From NCBI RefSeq assembly GCF_016908935.1, contig NZ_JAFBEV010000005.1, positions 1-64,000 of the forward strand: DNA of 64,000 nucleotides. The letters are read 5' to 3'. Made by a program: the position numbers and the translations under genes. The stretch comes from Sporolactobacillus spathodeae. Its GTDB lineage: Bacteria > Bacillota > Bacilli > Bacillales > Sporolactobacillaceae. How positions within the stretch are numbered: the stretch's first letter is position 1; every line of letters starts with the position of its first letter. The notes below the pieces were generated by a model. That model ran no database searches, had not been told where the DNA came from, and saw only the letters and a program-made list of their open reading frames with translations. Of the stretch, positions 63,336 to 64,000 are shown in pieces.

Positions 63336-64000
63336 TTATTTTTTCTTGTTTTTGTCGTCGTCAACTTCCTTATAATCTGCATCGACAACATTGTCATCAT
63401 TTTTCTTGCCACTTTCAGCCTTGCCGCCGGCATTTTCTGCAGCGCCTTGGCTTTGTGCCTGCTGATACAGCTTGACAGACAATTGCTGAACGATTTCGTT
63501 CAGTTCGTCCTTCGCTTTCTTGATAGCATCAATATCTTTGCCTTCCAAAGCCTTTTTCAATTTGTCTTTAGCCGCATCGGCTTTCGACTTTTCAGCTGCG
63601 TCTACCTTATCGCCGAGATCTTTCAGTGTTTTCTCTGTGGCGAAAATCAGCTGATCGGCTTCATTGCGTGTATCGACTTCTTCTTTACGCTTCTTATCGG
63701 CTTCTGCATTAGATTCTGCGTCTTTCACCATCTTGTCGATTTCTTCATCGCTCAGACCTGATGAGGATTGAATCGTAATCGACTGTTCTTTATTCGTTCC
63801 TTTGTCCTTCGCCTTAACGTTGACAATACCGTTGGCGTCAATTTCAAAGGTCACTTCGATCTGTGGAATACCGCGCGGTGCCGGCGGAATATCCGTCAAT
63901 TGGAAACGGCCGAGCGTTTTGTTGTCAGCAGCCATCTGACGTTCACCCTGAAGGACGTGGATGTCAACAGCAGTCTGATTGTCAGCAGCCGTTGAGAACA
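63336..64000 (-). CDS. dnaK: Chaperone DnaK, C-terminal part (cut by the window edge)
   Basis: About 221 C-terminal residues of Hsp70 are present: the substrate-binding sheet ([58 protein letters not shown]) and the helical lid, ending [11 protein letters not shown]. The N-terminal ATPase domain lies beyond position 64000. dnaJ follows after an intervening terminator and repeat element. Confidence 0.97.
   Translation of the reverse strand, partial: FSTAADNQTAVDIHVLQGERQMAADNKTLGRFQLTDIPPAPRGIPQIEVTFEIDANGIVNVKAKDKGTNKEQSITIQSSSGLSDEEIDKMVKDAESNAEADKKRKEEVDTRNEADQLIFATEKTLKDLGDKVDAAEKSKADAAKDKLKKALEGKDIDAIKKAKDELNEIVQQLSVKLYQQAQSQGAAENAGGKAESGKKNDDNVVDADYKEVDDDKNKKK

Overview
The window is a chromosomal segment of a spore-forming, Gram-positive Bacillales bacterium. 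This rests on the sporulation genes yqfC and yqfD, a comG pseudopilin cluster, the dnaG-sigA cluster, strong AGGAGG-type ribosome sites and frequent TTG/GTG starts. Gene order follows the Bacillus subtilis comG-yqg-yqf-yqe region up to dnaK almost throughout, so this is mostly conserved core genome with local losses and insertions. Moderate GC, no cccA and many GC-rich intergenic palindromes would fit a Sporolactobacillus/Tuberibacillus-like relative, but that placement is inference.

Layout. 0.1-18 kb is the most lineage-specific part: a 2-keto-4-pentenoate hydratase-like enzyme, an MgsR/Spx regulator, an M23 peptidase with a coiled coil, a D-2-hydroxyacid dehydrogenase, acetyl-CoA synthetase with a CcpA-type site, an Old-Yellow-Enzyme reductase, exodeoxyribonuclease III, nicotinate phosphoribosyltransferase, asparaginase, a DUF402 protein, two tandem 558-residue sensor kinases and an L,D-transpeptidase. 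18-26 kb holds comGC to comGG and yqzE without comGA/comGB, a methyltransferase, yqgX, glcK, an unrecognised exported or anchored protein, 5-formyl-THF cyclo-ligase and a cysteine-free L33. 26-31 kb holds a class B penicillin-binding protein, five tRNA genes (Asn, Met, His, Ile-CAU, Ser) and a short NfeD protein. 31-40 kb carries ispG, a third orphan sensor kinase, yqfT, nfo, yqfQ, ispH, a Nif3-family gene and trmK. 40-54 kb is the macromolecular-synthesis region: sigA, dnaG, yqxD-like, yqfL, ccpN, recO, yqzL, era, cdd, dgkA, ybeY, pgpH, phoH, yqfD, yqfC. 54-64 kb holds floA, yqeY, rpsU, yqeW, mtaB, rsmE, prmA, dnaJ and the 3' part of dnaK, which runs off the right edge.

The main non-gene signal is a family of about 100-170 bp GC-rich palindromic elements, present as full, internally deleted and half copies in at least a dozen intergenic gaps. 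One lies among four 96-bp repeat units. Several intrinsic terminators also share one stem sequence (GGATGCCTC/GAGGCATCC).

The strongest oddities are a tandem kinase pair in which one member has an Arg in place of the phospho-acceptor His, a probable ATT start codon for the L,D-transpeptidase, and absences relative to B. subtilis (comGA/comGB, glyQS, cccA). I found no CRISPR array, prophage, insertion sequence or clear novel defence system.
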